From positions 1-8,121 of the forward strand of contig JALOLN010000087.1 of NCBI GenBank assembly GCA_025455945.1: DNA of 8,121 bases. Direction: 5' to 3'. Source of the DNA: Actinomycetes bacterium (GTDB lineage Bacteria > Actinomycetota > Actinomycetes > Prado026). Every line of letters begins with the position of its first letter. Within the stretch, counting starts at the first letter, position 1. The notes beneath the pieces were generated by a model. That model was not told where the DNA came from and searched no databases. It saw nothing but the letters and a program-made list of their open reading frames with translations. Both the position numbers and the translations under genes were made by a program. Below are positions 5,961-8,121 of this stretch, piece by piece.

Positions 5961-6875
5961 ATGAGCGTTCTGCGCATGGGCTACATGCACGTTCGCGTGA
6001 CCGACATGGCCGAGGCCAAGCAGCACTACGGGAACACCGTGGGGCTGTACCAGACCCTGGAGCAGGACGGGAAGGTCTACTTCAAGGGCTGGGACGAGTG
6101 GGACCACCACTCCGTCGTCCTCGAGGAGGGCGGCGTCGGGATGGTCAAGTGCGGCTTCAAGGTCCTGGACCCCGGCGAGCTCGACGGCATCGAGGCCCGC
6201 GCGACCAGGTTCGGGGCGGTCGTGGAGCGGATGTCGGCGGGTGAGAACGCCGAGGTCAGCGACGGCATCCGGGTGATCCTGCCCAGCACCCACGTGATCG
6301 AGTTCTACCACTCGATGACCCCGGTGGGTCTCGAGGTGGGCACGCACAACCCCGACGCCTTCCCGCGGCACCTGGTCGGCATCGGCGCACCGCGCCTGGA
6401 CCACGCGCTGATCGTGGCCGAGGACGTCGGCGAGATCGAGCGCTTCTTCAAGGAGGTCGTCGACTTCTACCCGACGGAGCGGCTGGCCACCTCGCTCGAC
6501 GACGACGCCCACCTCATCGCCACCTGGATGACCATCGGCAACACCAACCACGACATCGCCATCCTCGAGGGCCCGAACGGCAAGATCCACCACTTCGCCT
6601 TCGAGATGCGGGGCTGGGACGACATCCTGCACGCGGGTGACATCTTCGCCATGGACGACACCCCCGTGGACATCGGCCCGACCCGCCACGGCATCACCCG
6701 CGGGACGACGATCTACTTCTTCGACCCGTCCGGGAACCGCAACGAGACCTTCGCCGGCGGGTACCAGTGCTTCCGGGACCGCCCGGTCGTCACCTGGACC
6801 CCCGAGGCCGTGGGCAAGGGGATCTTCTACCACGCCCGCGAGCTCAACGAGCGGTTCATGACCGTCATGACCTGA
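5961..6875 (+). CDS. dmpB: Catechol 2,3-dioxygenase (extradiol, type I two-domain)
   Basis: This 304-residue enzyme (XylE/DmpB 307) opens catechol next to its hydroxyls to give yellow 2-hydroxymuconic semialdehyde, using Fe(II) and O2. It has two vicinal-oxygen-chelate modules, N-terminal about 5-120 and C-terminal about 145-270, with the metal only in the second. Iron ligands His148 (LDHAL), His211 (IHHFAF) and Glu262 (GNRNETF) correspond to His153, His214 and Glu265 of XylE. His197, His243 and Tyr252 match the active-site residues His199, His246 and Tyr255. The stretch DIGPTRHGITRG-TIYFFDPSGNRNE and the end NERFMTVMT are nearly identical to XylE. GAGAGGA (5944-5950) lies ten bases before the ATG. 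The 44-base gap after the ferredoxin gene shows no hairpin. A preference for alkylcatechols is possible but not readable. Confidence 0.97.
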   Translation: MSVLRMGYMHVRVTDMAEAKQHYGNTVGLYQTLEQDGKVYFKGWDEWDHHSVVLEEGGVGMVKCGFKVLDPGELDGIEARATRFGAVVERMSAGENAEVSDGIRVILPSTHVIEFYHSMTPVGLEVGTHNPDAFPRHLVGIGAPRLDHALIVAEDVGEIERFFKEVVDFYPTERLATSLDDDAHLIATWMTIGNTNHDIAILEGPNGKIHHFAFEMRGWDDILHAGDIFAMDDTPVDIGPTRHGITRGTTIYFFDPSGNRNETFAGGYQCFRDRPVVTWTPEAVGKGIFYHARELNERFMTVMT

Positions 6876-6888
6876 TCCGCCATCCTCC

Positions 6889-6924
6889 GCGGCCCGGCGC
6901 CCCTCCCCCCGGGCGCCGGGCCGC
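6889..6924 (+). terminator. Strong 14-bp hairpin between dmpB and dmpP
   Basis: GCGGCCCGGCGCCC (6889-6902) and GGGCGCCGGGCCGC (6911-6924) are perfect inverted arms around an 8-base loop, all G/C pairs. It begins 14 bases after the dmpB stop. No T-tract follows (next bases ACCACGTCCC), so it is not a classic intrinsic terminator. It may still act as a partial terminator of the T-less kind often proposed in actinobacteria, or protect the 3' end of the upstream mRNA. Either effect would lower reductase output relative to the hydroxylase genes. Confidence 0.6.
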
Positions 6925-6952
6925 ACCACGTCCCGTCCAACCATGGTCCGTC

Positions 6953-6957
6953 GGAGG
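6953..6957 (+). promoter_or_regulatory. RBS choosing the ATG at 6964 for dmpP
   Basis: GGAGG lies six bases before ATG 6964. A longer in-frame ATG at 6943 would add seven residues (MVRRRST), has no RBS and would place GGAGG inside the coding region. The 6964 start gives MPAEYTVTVEP, matching the DmpP N-terminus (MSYTVTIEP). Confidence 0.8.
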
Positions 6958-6963
6958 TCCACC

Positions 6964-8028
6964 ATGCCGGCCGAGTACACGGTCACCGTCGAGCCGCTGG
7001 GGCGCGAGGTCACCTGCCGGGAGGACCAGACGATCCTCGACGCCTGCCTGCGGGCAGGCATCTGGCTCCCGCACTCCTGCACCCACGGCACCTGCGCCAC
7101 CTGCAAGGCCGAGGTCGTCGACGGCGACGTGGACCACGGTGACGCGTCGTCCTTCGCGCTCATGGACTTCGAGCGCGACGAGGGCAAGACGCTCCCGTGC
7201 GTCGCCCGGCCCCGGTCCGACGTCGTCATCGAGGCCGACGTCGACGTCGACGACGACGTGCCGGTCCACGCGGTCGAGGACTTCGTCGGCACCGTCATCG
7301 GCCTGGACGACGTCGCCCAGGACACCCGCCGGCTGCGGGTCGAGCTGGACCGGGACCTCGCCTTCAACGCCGGGCAGTACATGAGCCTGCGGGTGCCCGG
7401 GCACCCCGGGGTGACCCGGACGTACTCGATGGCCAACCCACCGTCGCAGAGCAGGGTCTGCGAGTTCCAGGTGCGGCGCACCCCCGGCGGCCTCGCCACC
7501 GACGGCTGGGTCTTCTCCACGATGGCGGTCGGCGAGCAGTTCGCCCTGGCCGGTCCCTACGGGCGCTTCGTGCTGCACGGCTCACGCACCGAGCCCGCCG
7601 TCATGGTCGCCGGCGGGACCGGGCTCGCCCCGATCTCCGCGATGATCAAGCACGCGCTGCTCGACGGCGGCAGCGGCGTCCGCCTCACCCTCTACCAGGG
7701 CGCACGGACCCGGGCCTGGATGTACGACGTCGACCTGTTCACCGACCTCGCGGCCCGGTTCCCCGACCAGTTCACCTACCGGCCCTGCCTCTCCGAGGAG
7801 GAGGCGGACGGGTTCGCCACCGGGCTGGTCACCGACGTGCTGGCCGCGGACCACCCGACGCTGGCCGGGCACGTCGGCTACGTCTGCGGGCCCCCGCCGA
7901 TGGTCGAGGCGGCGCTGAAGACGCTGATGTCGAAGCGGCTGTTCCCCCGCGACATCTACCGCGAGGACTTCTTCAACGAGGGCGACAAGGCCGCCGGCGG
8001 CGTCCGCTCCCCCCTCATCAAGCGCTAG
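6964..8028 (+). CDS. dmpP: Phenol hydroxylase P5 component, FAD and [2Fe-2S] NAD(P)H reductase
   Basis: This 354-residue reductase (DmpP 353) carries electrons from NAD(P)H through FAD and an iron-sulfur cluster to the diiron hydroxylase. The N-terminal plant-type ferredoxin domain (about 1-95) has Cys39, Cys44, Cys47 and Cys79. The FAD domain (about 105-205) has the RTYSMANPP motif (152-160) and GPYGRF (197-202). The NAD domain (about 210-335) has AGGTGLAP (216-223) and CGPPPM (308-313). Blocks such as HGTCATCK, FALMD-ERDE-K-L-C and VIEADVDVD are nearly identical to DmpP. Unusually, it follows the dioxygenase gene across an 88-base gap containing a strong hairpin, not dmpO as in Pseudomonas. 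A separate promoter is not visible. Confidence 0.96.
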   Translation: MPAEYTVTVEPLGREVTCREDQTILDACLRAGIWLPHSCTHGTCATCKAEVVDGDVDHGDASSFALMDFERDEGKTLPCVARPRSDVVIEADVDVDDDVPVHAVEDFVGTVIGLDDVAQDTRRLRVELDRDLAFNAGQYMSLRVPGHPGVTRTYSMANPPSQSRVCEFQVRRTPGGLATDGWVFSTMAVGEQFALAGPYGRFVLHGSRTEPAVMVAGGTGLAPISAMIKHALLDGGSGVRLTLYQGARTRAWMYDVDLFTDLAARFPDQFTYRPCLSEEEADGFATGLVTDVLAADHPTLAGHVGYVCGPPPMVEAALKTLMSKRLFPRDIYREDFFNEGDKAAGGVRSPLIKR

Positions 8029-8030
8029 CC

Positions 8031-8121
8031 GTGTCCGGCCCGGACGCCGTCCGGAGGTGGAGCGGCCTCATCACGACGGCGCGCGCCGAAGGGCGCACGC
8101 TGACGCCCATCACGGACGCGG
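8031..8121 (+). CDS. 5' end of a gene, possibly 2-hydroxypenta-2,4-dienoate hydratase (partial)
   Basis: A GTG two bases after the dmpP stop opens a frame with no stop to the window end, giving 30 residues (VSGPDAVRRWSGLITTARAEGRT, then LTPITDA). The RT-LTPITD stretch resembles the N-terminal pattern of the 2-keto-4-pentenoate hydratase/fumarylacetoacetate hydrolase family, where a short helix precedes a P-L/I-T segment. A hydratase (DmpE) is also the next enzyme needed after DmpD. There is no convincing RBS, so the start may be coupled to dmpP. Family assignment from 30 residues is tentative. Confidence 0.45.
   Translation, partial: MSGPDAVRRWSGLITTARAEGRTLTPITDA

Noticed and set aside
7042..7059. 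7-bp hairpin GCCTGCC-TGCG-GGCAGGC inside dmpP
   Set aside because: It lies in the conserved ferredoxin domain (around residues 27-32), where codon choice in a GC-rich gene easily produces such a stem. No regulatory context is seen.
7232..7260. Repeated GACGTC units, possible simple repeat
   Set aside because: They encode the ADVDVDDDV stretch, whose ADVDVD core is conserved in Pseudomonas DmpP; it is coding constraint, not a repeat element.
8033..8045. 13-base palindrome GTCCGG-C-CCGGAC at the start of the last gene
   Set aside because: Short, purely GC, overlapping the first codons and without a partner elsewhere; chance is likely at this base composition.

Overview
The window is GC-rich, with strong G/C bias at third codon positions, consensus GGAGG-type ribosome binding sites and frequent ATGA start-stop overlaps. 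This points to a high-GC actinobacterium, but nothing here fixes the genus. It carries most of an upper and middle meta-cleavage pathway for phenol (and probably methylphenols), related gene by gene to the Pseudomonas dmp/phe operon.

Layout. On the left, on the minus strand, are a crotonase-family gene (75-848) and the first codons of a downstream gene (1-19). A divergent intergenic region follows (849-946) with a perfect palindrome (890-906). Rightward from there come a DmpD-type 2-hydroxymuconic semialdehyde hydrolase (947-1807) and, overlapping it by 4 bases, an unrecognised 142-residue protein (1804-2232). The next intergenic region (2233-2316) holds a near-copy of the same palindrome (2240-2256) and a consensus Crp/GlxR-type site (2273-2288).

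The multicomponent phenol hydroxylase operon then runs from 2317: dmpL (beta), dmpM (coupling protein), dmpN (diiron alpha), dmpO (gamma), a DmpQ/XylT-like [2Fe-2S] ferredoxin, catechol 2,3-dioxygenase (dmpB/xylE-like), an 88-base gap with a perfect 14-bp hairpin, and the reductase dmpP. A further rightward gene begins at 8031 and runs off the window; it is possibly the 2-hydroxypenta-2,4-dienoate hydratase.

Working together: DmpP passes electrons from NAD(P)H to the DmpLNO hydroxylase, which is tuned by DmpM, and phenol becomes catechol. DmpB opens catechol to 2-hydroxymuconic semialdehyde, and the DmpQ-like ferredoxin probably keeps its iron reduced. DmpD hydrolyses the semialdehyde to 2-hydroxypenta-2,4-dienoate and formate. 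The later enzymes (hydratase, aldolase, aldehyde dehydrogenase) would lie to the right.

The points of most interest are the paired palindromes that tie the divergent crotonase, dmpD and the hydroxylase operon into one likely regulon; the Crp-type site beside the second copy; the displacement of dmpP behind dmpB and a strong hairpin; the lack of a dmpK gene; and an orphan protein encoded just before dmpL. No regulator gene, transposon, CRISPR, tRNA or rRNA was seen.
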